Positions 8,826-20,660 are shown, counted from the first letter of the stretch. The stretch is DNA of 64,000 nt from Flavobacteriaceae bacterium CP2B (GCA_001683825.1 LXTR01000070.1:159495-223494), one strand, 5' to 3'. Numbers and translations are program-made. Notes: generated by a model from the letters alone, not told the origin.

Positions 8826-10424
8826 ATGACCTTACTGACCTTTCTGCTCTTTACCGGCTTTGTGGCTTTTTTTGCCACCTGGAAGCTGCGGAGGGATTCC
8901 CTCGGCACTCAGGATGGCTATTTTTTGGGCGGGCGTTCTTTGACCGGGGTGGTCATCGCCGGATCCCTGTTACTCACGAATATATCCACAGAGCATTTGG
9001 TAGGCATGAATGGCTCGGCCTACAAGAACGGCGCCATCATTGTCGCCTGGGAGGTTACTTCCGCCCTGGCCCTGGTACTGGCTGCCTTGTATTTTGCACC
9101 CCGTTACCTTAAAATGGGGCTTACGACCATCCCTGAATTCCTGGAAAAAAGGTTTGACGGCTTAACCCGCACCCTGGTTGCCCTGTTACTGATCATTTCC
9201 TTTGTAGCCACCTTATTGCCTATCGTCCTGTATACCGGTGCCCTGAATATTGAGGCCATATTCGAGATCTCCGACCTTTTGGAGATCAGCAGGAGCGAAG
9301 GCATTTGGGTCACCATCCTGGTGGTAGGGGGGCTTGGGGCTGCCTATGCCGTTTTCGGGGGGCTCAAAATGGTAGCTTATACTGATACCATCAATGGATT
9401 TGGTTTACTGGTGGCGGGGCTCATGGTACCCATCCTCGCTTTGCTCAGTATTGGCGATGGCAATGTATTGAGCGGGATGCGCACCGTATTTGAGCACAGC
9501 CCGGAAAAATTCAATGTCATCAGCAACGAACCCGGCGTGGGGTCTGGATCCCGTTCGGCTATTTTGCCCTTTGAAGTGCTTTTTACAGGGCTGATGGTCA
9601 ACCAGGTGTATTTCTGGACCATGCACCAATCCATCATACAGCGGGTACTGGGGGCGGTAAGCCTTAAGGAAGCGCAGAAAGGCCTGCTGTTCACCGGCCT
9701 GCTCAAAATCCTGGTACCGCTGATTATCGTGCTCCCCGGGCTGATTGGGTTCTATCATTTTGGGGAGGCCTGGTACCACGATCCGGACCGTGTTTACCCC
9801 CTCCTGGTGAAAATGGTCCTCCCCGCCTGGCTGACGGGGTTCTTTGTAGCCGTTATGACCGGGGCCATCCTGACTACCTTCAACAGTGCCTTGAACAGTG
9901 CGGCCACCGTGTTCAGCCTTGGTATCTACAAGCGGTATCTGCGCGTCAATGCCACAGAATCCCACCTGGTTTCCATAGGGAAATGGACCTCGGCCATCCT
10001 GGCTGTTTTCGCCATTGGCATTGCCCCCTTTGTGGCAGACGCCCCCGAAGGACTGTACCAACTGCTGCAACAGTTAAACGGCATTTTCTTTATCCCCATC
10101 GCCAGTGTGATCATCGCGGGTTTCCTGTTTCCCAGGGTATCGGCGACCGGGGCCAGGGCAGGCCTGGCCTTTGGGCTGGCATTTTATGTCTTTACCTATT
10201 ATTTGTGGGAAGTGGACCTGCATTTCGTACACCTTTGGGGCATAGAATTCCTGCTGAATATCGGAGTAATGCACCTGGTATCTGTCCTGCGCCCGCAAGG
10301 GGAGCCATTTGTGATGCAGGATGCGGGGAAGGTGGGGCTGGCCCCCTGGAAACACGCCCGTGCTTTCAGCCTTTTTCTGATACTATTCACCATATTTTTG
10401 TATCTTTTCCTTGGAAATGTCTGA
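8826..10424 (+). CDS. Sodium/solute symporter (SLC5 family)
   Basis: About 532 residues with some 13-14 hydrophobic segments, an SSS-family transporter. Family hallmarks: GYFLGGRSLTGVVIAGSLLLTNISTEHLVG at the N-terminus, the conserved FGGLKMVAYTD, and TGAILTTFNSALNSAATVFSLGIYKRY near TM8-9. The ATG at 8826 is preferred to the upstream TTG at 8790, which would add 12 polar residues. Its last codons overlap the myo-inositol oxygenase start by 8 bp, which makes myo-inositol (or a related polyol/sugar) the likely substrate, analogous to the inositol branch (SMIT) of SLC5. Confidence 0.9.
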   Translation: MTLLTFLLFTGFVAFFATWKLRRDSLGTQDGYFLGGRSLTGVVIAGSLLLTNISTEHLVGMNGSAYKNGAIIVAWEVTSALALVLAALYFAPRYLKMGLTTIPEFLEKRFDGLTRTLVALLLIISFVATLLPIVLYTGALNIEAIFEISDLLEISRSEGIWVTILVVGGLGAAYAVFGGLKMVAYTDTINGFGLLVAGLMVPILALLSIGDGNVLSGMRTVFEHSPEKFNVISNEPGVGSGSRSAILPFEVLFTGLMVNQVYFWTMHQSIIQRVLGAVSLKEAQKGLLFTGLLKILVPLIIVLPGLIGFYHFGEAWYHDPDRVYPLLVKMVLPAWLTGFFVAVMTGAILTTFNSALNSAATVFSLGIYKRYLRVNATESHLVSIGKWTSAILAVFAIGIAPFVADAPEGLYQLLQQLNGIFFIPIASVIIAGFLFPRVSATGARAGLAFGLAFYVFTYYLWEVDLHFVHLWGIEFLLNIGVMHLVSVLRPQGEPFVMQDAGKVGLAPWKHARAFSLFLILFTIFLYLFLGNV

Positions 10425-11235
10425 GATGGAAAAAGTTTTTCGCAATTACGATGCCGCCGATGTAAAAACTGCTGTGCGTGAGCACTACCGCAAAATGCGT
10501 ATGTACCAGACCTATGAGTATGGGCAACGCATGGAGCGGAAATACCTCACCTTTGACAAACCGATGGGGCTGTGGGAGGCCATGGAACACCTGAACGACC
10601 TGATCGATGTGAGTGACCCGGACCTCGACCTGCCCAATGTGCAGCACCTGATCCAAAGCGCGGAAGCCATCCGCGCCGATAACCGGCCGGACTGGATGCA
10701 ACTGGCCGGGCTCATCCACGACCTTGGAAAAGTCATGTTCCTTTGGGGCTGTGATGCTGACGGCACGAGCCAGGCGGAACAATGGGGCATGGTCGGCGAT
10801 GTCTTCGTGCTGGGCTGCGCCCTTCCGGAGAGCTGCGTTTACCCTGAGTTCAACGCCCTCAACCCTGACATGCAAGACAGCCGTTACAACACCCCCCTGG
10901 GCATCTATGAAGCAGGGTGCGGGCTGGATGCACTGACCCTCGCCTGGGGCCATGACGAATACCTGTACCAGGTGTTAAAGCACCACCCCACCAACACCCT
11001 TCCCAAGGCAGCGATGGTGATGATACGGTACCATTCGTTCTATCCATGGCATTCCGGGGGGAGTTACACCCAGTTCCTCAAACCGGAAGATGCGCAATAC
11101 CTGGAGTGGATCCGCGATTTTAACCGGTATGACCTTTATACAAAAAGCCCTAAAACCTATTCCCTGGAAGCCATCAGGGAGTACTACCAACCCATTGCCG
11201 ATAAATACCTGGGGGCCGGTCCTATCTTCTGGTAA
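10417..11235 (+). CDS. Inositol oxygenase (MIOX)
   Basis: About 272 residues, close to the length of animal MIOX. It belongs to the HD-domain mixed-valent di-iron oxygenases that ring-cleave myo-inositol to D-glucuronate. Diagnostic stretches are EYGQRMERKYLTF, the HD motif LAGLIHDLGKVMFLWG, VGDVFVLGCALPESCVYPEF, DSRYNTPLGIYEAGCGLD, WGHDEYLYQVLK and MIRYHSFYPWHSGGSY; the iron-ligand His/Asp residues are therefore all present. The ATG at 10417 overlaps the symporter stop by 8 bp, so transport and oxidation are probably translationally coupled. This is an uncommon gene in bacteria compared with the iol dehydrogenase route. Confidence 0.92.
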   Translation: MSEMEKVFRNYDAADVKTAVREHYRKMRMYQTYEYGQRMERKYLTFDKPMGLWEAMEHLNDLIDVSDPDLDLPNVQHLIQSAEAIRADNRPDWMQLAGLIHDLGKVMFLWGCDADGTSQAEQWGMVGDVFVLGCALPESCVYPEFNALNPDMQDSRYNTPLGIYEAGCGLDALTLAWGHDEYLYQVLKHHPTNTLPKAAMVMIRYHSFYPWHSGGSYTQFLKPEDAQYLEWIRDFNRYDLYTKSPKTYSLEAIREYYQPIADKYLGAGPIFW

Positions 11236-11471
11236 TGCCCTTCGGCCCAGGCGTTTCATGAATACCTTCCGTATCCATGCGTGACCTATGGGCAACACCT
11301 GTAATTTGGGGCTTTCCATCTACCCAAAACCCCTCTATACCTAAAGGTTCCCGGGGATGATATTCCTCATGCCCCCGTCCCGTTAGGCTATTTTTAACAA
11401 TTTTAGCATCCTAAAAATTAGTAACTTAGGGAGAGTACAAAAAAAGCTATGAATATGTTAACCCTAAGATT

Positions 11472-12806
11472 ATGGATTGTCAAAAGTCAGTTACCCATAG
11501 GAGTCCCCTGCTCCTTCTGTTCGTAGCACTGCTTTGGTTGGTGGTGCCACGACCTGTCAACGCGGCGCTGCTCTTTCAGGACCTGCCGCAGCAAGACGAA
11601 GGGTCTTTCACCCAATACAAGGGTGAAATCGTAGACGAAGCGAACGGAAAACCCCTGGTTTTCGCGAATATCACCCTGGAAAACAACAACATCAGCACCG
11701 TTTCCAATACGGAAGGGGAATTCCTGCTAAAAGTCCCCAAAACCGTTACAGATGGCACACTGATCGTGTCTTTCCTGGGCTATACCACCCGCCAGGTCCC
11801 GCTGATGCAACTCAGCAGCAGCAATAACCGCATTGCGCTGCAAGTATCGGTGACAGAATTGCCCGAAGTAAATATCAGTATCCCCAAAGATGCCCGGGTA
11901 CTGGTAAAGGAAACCCTCAGGAAGAAAGGGGAGAATTACTTTGACGACCCCACCCTGATGACGGCTTTTTACCGGGAAACCATCAAAAAAAGGAGGCGCA
12001 ATGTTTCACTTTCCGAGGCGGTGGTGAACATCTACAAGGCCCCATACAGTTCGGCCAGGCAGGATGCCGTAACCATTTACAAGGCACGGAAGAGTACGGA
12101 TTATTCCAAATTGGATACTTTGGCCCTGAAATTGCAGGGAGGCCCTTTTAACACCCTCTTTGTGGATATCATGAAGTATCCCGAATATATCTTTACCGAA
12201 GAATCCATGGCCAGTTACCGGTTTAGCTTTGACCGCTCCACACAGATCAACGATCAGCTGATCTATGTCGTGAATTTTGAGCAACGCGAACAAATCACCG
12301 AACCCCTGTACCGTGGCAAACTGTATATTGATGCCGACAAAAAGATTTTGACCAGTGCCATCTTTTCGCTGAACATCACCGACAGGGAAGAGGCCAGCCG
12401 GATGTTTGTGCGCAGGAAGCCCTGGAATGCCAGCGTGTACCCTACCGAGGTGGCCTACCGCGTTGACTACCGGGAAAAAGACGGCCGGTGGTATTACGGC
12501 TATAGCAATGTATTGATGGAATTCAAAATCAATTGGGACAAGCGGCTTTTTAACTCCGTCTATAGCCTCAGCTGTGAAATGGCGGTGACCGACTGGGAAA
12601 AATACCTGGAAGAGGAACGTCCGAAATACAGGGAACGGCTGCGTACCAACATCATCCTCAGCGATGCTGCCGTAGGTTTTACAGACCCGGACTTCTGGGG
12701 CGCGTACAACATCATAGAGCCCGAAAAATCCATTGAATCCGCCATACGCAAGATCCAACGGCAATTGGAGCGGTCCAAATCGGACGGCAGCGAGGCATCC
12801 CTTTAA
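11472..12806 (+). CDS. Secreted carboxypeptidase-regulatory-like domain protein
   Basis: A 444-residue exported protein. Signal peptide LLLLFVALLWLVVPRPVNA, then a carboxypeptidase-D regulatory-like beta-sandwich (about residues 45-140: GEIVDEANGKPLVFANITLENNNISTVSNTEGEFLLKVP) as found at the N-terminus of TonB receptors. The rest (about 150-440) has no TonB plug or barrel and resembles the DUF5686-like or outer-membrane-associated Bacteroidota proteins with this domain. It is alone on its strand and is followed by a strong hairpin terminator. Likely periplasmic or surface; exact role unknown. Confidence 0.78.
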   Translation: MDCQKSVTHRSPLLLLFVALLWLVVPRPVNAALLFQDLPQQDEGSFTQYKGEIVDEANGKPLVFANITLENNNISTVSNTEGEFLLKVPKTVTDGTLIVSFLGYTTRQVPLMQLSSSNNRIALQVSVTELPEVNISIPKDARVLVKETLRKKGENYFDDPTLMTAFYRETIKKRRRNVSLSEAVVNIYKAPYSSARQDAVTIYKARKSTDYSKLDTLALKLQGGPFNTLFVDIMKYPEYIFTEESMASYRFSFDRSTQINDQLIYVVNFEQREQITEPLYRGKLYIDADKKILTSAIFSLNITDREEASRMFVRRKPWNASVYPTEVAYRVDYREKDGRWYYGYSNVLMEFKINWDKRLFNSVYSLSCEMAVTDWEKYLEEERPKYRERLRTNIILSDAAVGFTDPDFWGAYNIIEPEKSIESAIRKIQRQLERSKSDGSEASL

Positions 12807-12829
12807 GGTAATTCCCATAAAAACTTCTT

Positions 12830-12857
12830 AAAAACGACCTTTGTGAAGGTCGTTTTT
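12830..12857 (+). terminator. Rho-independent terminator
   Basis: A 12-bp perfect stem (AAAAACGACCTT / AAGGTCGTTTTT) with a TGTG loop ends in a T run, 23 bp after the stop of the carboxypeptidase-regulatory-like gene. The A-tract on the other side could make it work in both directions. Confidence 0.85.
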
Positions 12858-13204
12858 CATTGGTAAACACCCGTAATTTTTGGCCTGTCTCAATTATGAA
12901 CAATTGTTTATAAATACAGTTCATAAGGTGTTGATCTTTAATTCCTTAAAACCTTTGGCCGGGTGGTAATTTTACCCTATATTTAACCTATGGTTTAAAG
13001 GAAAGGCCTGACGAAGGTCGATTTGGAGAACCATTATAGAGTTGACGTTCTTTATATTGTTGTTTAGTCCGGTAGGGATGGCATTGCAAGCAATTGCGCG
13101 CCCAGGCCCATAAGGACGAGTTTTCTGTGGGAAGGCGGTTGTCTTCGTACAGGTAGTGGGTTCTTATACGTTACATATTAAATTACGATTTGATATATAA
13201 GATA

Positions 13205-13408
13205 AAAGAACTAAGGCAACGAGAAGAGACATTTCAAAAGTGAGGGGTTGCAAGACCAGGATCGGAAAGATGTTTCAAACGTCGAAACAGCCCAGCGAAT
13301 GCAATCAATGGTTGCAGTTTTGTACCCAGTACAGAACACAAAGTTTGCAAGCTGTTTCTAGAAAGCCATATCAATGTTCTCGTAACAATGATATGGCTTT
13401 TGTTTTTT
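13205..13408 (+). ncRNA. Candidate structured small RNA (unassigned)
   Basis: No convincing ORF lies between 12858 and 13601 (about 740 bp). Its 3' part folds compactly: an outer stem GAAACAGC (13284-13291)/GCTGTTTC (13351-13358) encloses two hairpins, 13300-13316 (7 bp with one G-U, 3-nt loop) and 13317-13337 (9 bp with one G-U, loop CCA), that is a three-way junction. It is followed at once by a strong terminator. An alternative hairpin GTTTC (13272-13276)/GAAAC (13284-13288) competes with the outer stem. The 5' end is not defined by sequence. It could be a free small RNA (a flavobacterial 6S-type RNA is one possibility, not demonstrated) or a terminated leader. The 5' portion 12858-13200 shows nothing I can assign. 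Confidence 0.5.
13362..13408 (+). terminator. Rho-independent terminator of the small-RNA candidate
   Basis: A 12-bp perfect stem, AAAGCCATATCA (13362-13373) and TGATATGGCTTT (13389-13400), followed by TGTTTTTT. No ORF precedes it, so it must end a non-coding transcript or a leader. Confidence 0.85.
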
Positions 13409-13472
13409 GCCCTACGCGCCGCGGGTCTTACCCTCCCGGGCAATATTATCCCCCAAATACAAACACCCCTAA

Positions 13473-15821
<2,349 letters not shown>

Positions 15822-15847
15822 GCAAGCAAGTGTTTTCTGAAACATGA

Positions 15848-15875
15848 CCCCGCAGCCAGGCTGCGGGGTTTTCAT
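15848..15875 (+). terminator. Rho-independent terminator of icd
   Basis: Stem CCCCGCAG/CTGCGGGG with loop CCAGG, then a T-rich run (TTTTCATTTTTT), 27 bp after the icd stop. Confidence 0.85.
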
Positions 15876-15936
15876 TTTTTGGGACAGGCCGCCAAACAAC
15901 CTACATTTCTTCCTATTTTTGAAAAAAATTGCCTGG

Positions 15937-18333
15937 ATGAACCAAACCAAAGATGTTCTTTCTATCCTTATCCTATTACCCCTGGCACTCTTCGCCCAAC
16001 AAAAATTTACCCTAAGTGGCACTATAACCGATGCCCTCACCAATGAAACCCTCATCGGGGTAACCATCGCCATCCCCGAATTGCGCACCGGGGCAACCAC
16101 AAACGAATACGGTTTTTACTCCCTAACCCTGCCCGAAGGCGCGTATGAGTTGCAACTGAGTTACCTGGGGTACCGGGACCTCCAGCAAACCCTGGTCCTG
16201 GACCGTGACCGTTTGATCAATTTCCAGCTGGCGGAAGAGGCCGAGGAACTGGAAGAGGTGGTGGTGACGGAAGAGGCCGAGAAACTCAATATCCGAAAAC
16301 CCCAGATGAGCGTCAATACCATCTCGGTCCAAACCATCAAAAAGATACCCGTCGTGCTTGGGGAGGCCGATGTGATTAAATCCCTGCTGCTCCTGCCCGG
16401 GGTGAGCAATGCGGGGGAAGGGGCTTCGGGCTTTAATGTCAGGGGGGGCGCGGCAGACCAGAACCTGATCTTACTCGATGAAGCCACCATTTTTAATTCT
16501 TCCCACCTCTTTGGGTTCTTCTCGGTGTTTAACCCTGATGCCATCAAAGACGTGAAGCTCTTCAAAGGGGGCATCCCCTCCCGTTACGGGGGCCGGGTAT
16601 CCTCTGTCCTGGAGATTTTCCAGAAGGAGGGCAACAGCAAGGAGTTCAGCATGAATGGCGGTATCGGGGCCGTGGCCAGCCGATTGTTGGCCGAAGGGCC
16701 CATCGTAAAAGACCAGGCTGCTTTCCTGGTCGGGGGACGGGCTTCCTATGCTCACCTCTTCCTCCCCCTGTTTGACATTGACAACACCGCCTATTTCTAT
16801 GACCTCAACACCAAGTTGAACTACCGAGTCAACCCCAATAACAACCTGTTCCTCTCCGGTTATTTTGGCCGGGATGTCTTCGGGATTGCGAACAGTTTCA
16901 AAAACACCTATGGCAACAGTGTGCTAAATTTTCGCTGGAACCACCTCTTTTCAAACAAACTCTTTTCCAACCTGTCCCTGATTTATTCCGATTATTATTA
17001 TGGCCTGGAACTCGACTTCGTAGGGTTCCGGTGGAATTCGGGCATTCAGAACTTCAACATCAAATACGATTTAAAGCACTACCTGACAGATGACATCCAG
17101 GTAAATTATGGGCTCAACAATATCTATTACCGCTTTAACCCGGGGAAAATTGAACCCAACAGGGCCGATTCCGGCATCCTGGAAGAACAACTGATCCAAA
17201 AATATGCCAACGAATTTGCCGCCTACGTGGACGTGGAACAAAACATCACGGAACAACTGAGCGTGGAATACGGTCTCCGGTGGAGCTATTTCATCCGCCT
17301 TGGCCAGGACGAACTGAATGTGTACGCCAATGACAACCCTGTGCTGTTTGACCCCTTCCTGTTGATCTACCAGGAAGCCGACCCTATTGCTGTCAGTACC
17401 CCCGGGCGGGGCGGGCAGCTGGCCAGCTTCCATAATTTTGAGCCCCGGCTTTCCATGGCCTATACCTGGAACCCGGATAACTCAGTGAAGGCGAGTTACA
17501 CCCGCATTGCGCAGTACCTCCACCTGATTTCCAATACCAGCTCCCCCACCCCCCTGGACGTCTGGACTCCCAGCGGGCCTTTTGTGAAACCTCAATTACT
17601 GGACCAGTATGCCCTGGGCTATTTCCGCAACCTCCAGGATGGCCGGTATACGCTGGAAACGGAAGTGTATTACAAGGATATCCAAAACCGTATCGATTAT
17701 ATAGACGGCGCCAACCTCATCGCAAACAATGCCATAGAGCAGGTAATCCTTAACGGGAAGGCAAGGGCCTATGGCCTGGAGGTACTTTTCAGGAAAAACG
17801 AGGGCGATTTCCAGGGATGGCTGGCCTATACCCTTTCGCGTTCGGAGCAGCGTACCCCCGGTAGGGCCCCGGTCGATGACAACGGACGATCCAACAGGGA
17901 AACCGGGATCAACCTTGGTCAATGGTACAATACGCCCTACGACAAAACGCACGACATTTCCTTCTTTGCCAACTATGACCTGAATCCAAGGTGGAGTTTG
18001 AACACCAATTTCATCTATCAGACCGGACAGCCCACCAATTATCCGATCGGGCAGTTTGAATTCCAGGGGATCACCATCCCCTATTTTGGACTTCGCAATA
18101 AAGAACGCCTGCCCGATTACCACCGACTCGACCTTTCTGCCACCCTCAAACCCCGCAGGAACAAAGACCGGGCCTGGCAGTCAGAATGGGTGTTCAGCGT
18201 ATACAACGTCTATAACCGGCGCAACGCGGCCTCGATTAACTTTCGGCGCAACCAGGACACCGGGGTGAACGAGGCGGTGCGAACCTCCATCTTTGGTGTG
18301 GTACCCGCAGTGACATACAACTTCAAATTTTAA
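15937..18333 (+). CDS. TonB-dependent receptor
   Basis: About 798 residues. The ATG at 15937 is chosen because it gives a signal peptide (VLSILILLPLALFAQQ) and because a TATTTTTG promoter box sits at 15914-15921; the upstream ATG at 15844 lies inside the icd terminator. Domains: carboxypeptidase-regulatory-like beta-sandwich (about residues 20-100, TLSGTITDALTNETLIGVTI), plug (about 125-230, GFNVRGGAADQNLILLDEATIFN) and a 22-strand barrel ending in an aromatic/Phe residue (AVTYNFKF). It imports an unknown ligand across the outer membrane. It is followed after 3 bp by a DUF4249 lipoprotein, its usual partner in this phylum. Confidence 0.92.
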   Translation: MNQTKDVLSILILLPLALFAQQKFTLSGTITDALTNETLIGVTIAIPELRTGATTNEYGFYSLTLPEGAYELQLSYLGYRDLQQTLVLDRDRLINFQLAEEAEELEEVVVTEEAEKLNIRKPQMSVNTISVQTIKKIPVVLGEADVIKSLLLLPGVSNAGEGASGFNVRGGAADQNLILLDEATIFNSSHLFGFFSVFNPDAIKDVKLFKGGIPSRYGGRVSSVLEIFQKEGNSKEFSMNGGIGAVASRLLAEGPIVKDQAAFLVGGRASYAHLFLPLFDIDNTAYFYDLNTKLNYRVNPNNNLFLSGYFGRDVFGIANSFKNTYGNSVLNFRWNHLFSNKLFSNLSLIYSDYYYGLELDFVGFRWNSGIQNFNIKYDLKHYLTDDIQVNYGLNNIYYRFNPGKIEPNRADSGILEEQLIQKYANEFAAYVDVEQNITEQLSVEYGLRWSYFIRLGQDELNVYANDNPVLFDPFLLIYQEADPIAVSTPGRGGQLASFHNFEPRLSMAYTWNPDNSVKASYTRIAQYLHLISNTSSPTPLDVWTPSGPFVKPQLLDQYALGYFRNLQDGRYTLETEVYYKDIQNRIDYIDGANLIANNAIEQVILNGKARAYGLEVLFRKNEGDFQGWLAYTLSRSEQRTPGRAPVDDNGRSNRETGINLGQWYNTPYDKTHDISFFANYDLNPRWSLNTNFIYQTGQPTNYPIGQFEFQGITIPYFGLRNKERLPDYHRLDLSATLKPRRNKDRAWQSEWVFSVYNVYNRRNAASINFRRNQDTGVNEAVRTSIFGVVPAVTYNFKF

Positions 18334-18336
18334 GCT

Positions 18337-19191
18337 ATGAAACGGAGTTTCTATTGTTTTTTGTGGATCCTGACCCTCCTGGGTTGTGAAGACGTCATTG
18401 AGGTGGAGGTCCCGGAAGAGCCCCCAAGGCTTATCGTAGATGCTTTGATCCGCATCGATGTAAGCCAGTCCTTTCAGTTGGTACAGGTGAGGGTCGGCCT
18501 CACCGATTCCTTTTTTGGGCAGATCCCCCCTGCCACCGTGGAGCAGATCACCATCACCAACGTAGACATGCCCAGCACTTTTGAAAATCCCAATTCCATC
18601 GTGTTGCTGGAATCGGAGCCAGGGGTTTATGAACGGGGAAAGAATACGGACTTCTTCACCACCGGGGAACTGGTGCTGCAAATTGATTACGAAGGGCAGC
18701 GGTACCTGGCACGGACGCGATTTGTCCCCACAGTGCCCATAGACAGCCTGCGCCAGGGGGACGGTACCCTGTTTGAAGGTGATGAAACCGAGGTAGTCGT
18801 GCAATTCACGGATGCCGACAGCCGGGATGACTACTACCTCTTCGATTTTGATTTTGATGAATACCTGGTTACCGAAGACGAATTCTACCAGGGGCAACAG
18901 TTCACCTTTTCCTATTTCTATGACAACAACCTTGAGCCGGGCCGTGAGGTGGAAATAAAGATTCTGGGGGTCGACGAGCCATTTTACAATTATATGGACC
19001 AGTTGATAGAACAAAGCGGAGATTTCCAGGGGCCTTTCCAGACCCCCAGTGCCACGGTACGCGGAAATATTATCAACGTTACCGACATTGATAACATCGA
19101 TGCTTTTGACAATGTGGATAAGCCCGATAATTTTGCGTTGGGCTATTTTGCAGTTAGCCAGGAATTCAGGAGGACCATTACGATAGAATAA
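18337..19191 (+). CDS. DUF4249 family lipoprotein
   Basis: A 284-residue lipoprotein: MKRSFYCFLWILTLLGC gives signal and lipobox Cys, then the family start 'EDVIEVEVPEEPPRLIVDALI'. It is beta-rich with an acidic tail. DUF4249 proteins are found next to TonB receptors in Bacteroidota and are thought to be surface accessory lipoproteins for ligand capture. Here the start is 3 bp after the receptor stop, so the two are surely one operon. Substrate unknown. Confidence 0.88.
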   Translation: MKRSFYCFLWILTLLGCEDVIEVEVPEEPPRLIVDALIRIDVSQSFQLVQVRVGLTDSFFGQIPPATVEQITITNVDMPSTFENPNSIVLLESEPGVYERGKNTDFFTTGELVLQIDYEGQRYLARTRFVPTVPIDSLRQGDGTLFEGDETEVVVQFTDADSRDDYYLFDFDFDEYLVTEDEFYQGQQFTFSYFYDNNLEPGREVEIKILGVDEPFYNYMDQLIEQSGDFQGPFQTPSATVRGNIINVTDIDNIDAFDNVDKPDNFALGYFAVSQEFRRTITIE

Positions 19192-19216
19192 AAGGGGATG
19201 CACCCCCCGGGGGGTG

Positions 19217-20341
19217 TCAACTCTCAAAATAGCGCTTCACCGCCATGGTGAGCAATGCGGCAGCATGCCCCATATTATACTCAAGCGGTTTATCCGGATT
19301 GCGGATTTCGATCACATCGTGCAATCCTTCTGCTACCAGGGTGGCTTTGGGCACATCCAACATGCCGCAGACGGCGATTACGGGGATCTGGTGCTTTTGC
19401 CCCAAATTCAAAACCCCGTTGATGAGTTTCCCGCTAAGTGTCTGCCGGTCTATTTTCCCTTCCCCTGTGATGATGTAATCTACTTGTTCCACTTTGAGTA
19501 CCTCTGCGATGCCGGCTATTTGCAAAATGAATTCGATCCCGCTGATAAAATCCGCATCGAAAAAAGCCTTCAGTCCGTAAGACGTACCCCCGGCCGCCCC
19601 GGTACCGGGTACGGTGGCCAGCGTTTTGCCCAACTGTGACCTGACCGTCGCGTCCAGGTGGCGGAGCCCCTGGTCCAACCTTTCAATGGCCTCCCCTCCT
19701 GCCCCTTTCTGGGCCGCATAGACATAGGCAGCGCCATTGGGACCAAAGAGGGGGTTGTTGACATCGTTTACCGCCGTGAAGGATACGTTCCTGATGGTGT
19801 CGGGTACGCCACTATCATCCAGGACAGCGATTTGCCCCAGCTGCGCCCCTATGGGTTCCAGTTCCCTGCCATTGGCGTCTTCAAAGCGGTACCCCAGGGC
19901 GGCGGCGATCCCCGTACCCCCATCATTGGTAGCACTGCCGCCCAGCCCGATAAATATCTTGCGGGCCCCGCGGGAAATGGCGTGGCGTAGCTGCATGCCG
20001 CTGCCATAGGTGGAAGTCTCCAAAGCGTTGCGCTCTGATTCTGACAGTAGTACCAGGCCCGAGGCCTCGGCAAGTTCCACATAGGCCTCCTTGTTTTCCG
20101 CGTCAAACAAATAACAGGCCTCCAACTCCCTCCCCAGCGGATCCAGGGCCTTATGGCAGACGCGCTCAAGGGGCCGGTAGTTGGCCACAGCATCCAGGAA
20201 GCCATCGCCCCCATCCGAAGCCAGTACCGGAAAAAAGCCGGCCCCCGGGGCAGCGGCGGAAATCCCTTCCTTCAGGCAATTAATAACTTCTTCCGCGCTC
20301 AGGGAACCTTTGAATTTGTCGGGGATCAATAGGAATTTCAT
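19217..20341 (-). CDS. Glycerate kinase (GarK/GlxK type)
   Basis: About 374 residues. The ATG at 20341 starts MKFLLIPDKFKGSLSAEEV, the family's usual N-terminus; an in-frame ATG six codons upstream (20359) is possible. Motifs: DKFKGSL, SDGGDGFLDA, GLGGSATNDGGTGIAAALGYRF (phosphate-binding glycine loop) and DYIITGEGKIDRQTLSGK. It phosphorylates D-glycerate to 2- or 3-phosphoglycerate, the last step of glycolate, glucarate or serine-cycle routes. It stands convergent to the DUF4249 gene (25 bp apart) and divergent from the small DUF6095 gene. Confidence 0.92.
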   Translation of the reverse strand: MKFLLIPDKFKGSLSAEEVINCLKEGISAAAPGAGFFPVLASDGGDGFLDAVANYRPLERVCHKALDPLGRELEACYLFDAENKEAYVELAEASGLVLLSESERNALETSTYGSGMQLRHAISRGARKIFIGLGGSATNDGGTGIAAALGYRFEDANGRELEPIGAQLGQIAVLDDSGVPDTIRNVSFTAVNDVNNPLFGPNGAAYVYAAQKGAGGEAIERLDQGLRHLDATVRSQLGKTLATVPGTGAAGGTSYGLKAFFDADFISGIEFILQIAGIAEVLKVEQVDYIITGEGKIDRQTLSGKLINGVLNLGQKHQIPVIAVCGMLDVPKATLVAEGLHDVIEIRNPDKPLEYNMGHAAALLTMAVKRYFES

Positions 20342-20401
20342 TTGTGCCGTTGCATCCATGGGCCTGTCGGCTCCTTTTTTACGAATATAGGTTTAAATTG
20401 G

Positions 20402-20409
20402 TACATTTG
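20402..20409 (+). promoter_or_regulatory. Bacteroidota -7 promoter box
   Basis: TACATTTG fits TAnnTTTG exactly, 24 bp before the ATG of the small membrane protein at 20433, within the divergent intergenic region with glycerate kinase. Confidence 0.6.
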
Positions 20410-20432
20410 AAGTCGCTAACATTACATCGCCC

Positions 20433-20660
20433 ATGCGCACAGACAAATCCCTGCTCATCAAAGGCATCAAATTCCTGGGCTATACGGTTCTATTGATGTT
20501 TGCTGCCCCCTTTGCCATTTACCAGGCCTTTAAAAACCAGGGGCATCCGTTGTACTGGCCCGTGTTGATTATTGGCTTGGTCCTGGCCGTGGCGGCAATT
20601 GCCATGGGTTTTTACAGTATCAAAACCGTCATGGACTCCCTTTTCGGAAAACGCAAATAA
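20433..20660 (+). CDS. Small two-TM membrane protein (DUF6095-like)
   Basis: A 75-residue protein with two hydrophobic helices (about residues 14-32 and 42-62) separated by 'AFKNQGHPLYWPVL', basic at both ends. The pattern RTDKSLLIKGIKFLG...AFKNQ.HPLY matches small flavobacterial proteins I recognise as DUF6095. It precedes thrS by 133 bp. Function unknown. Confidence 0.75.
   Translation: MRTDKSLLIKGIKFLGYTVLLMFAAPFAIYQAFKNQGHPLYWPVLIIGLVLAVAAIAMGFYSIKTVMDSLFGKRK

Noticed and set aside
15844..15936. N-terminal extension of the TonB receptor from ATG 15844
   Set aside because: The ATG lies next to the icd terminator hairpin and the extension would hide the signal peptide that starts at 15937.
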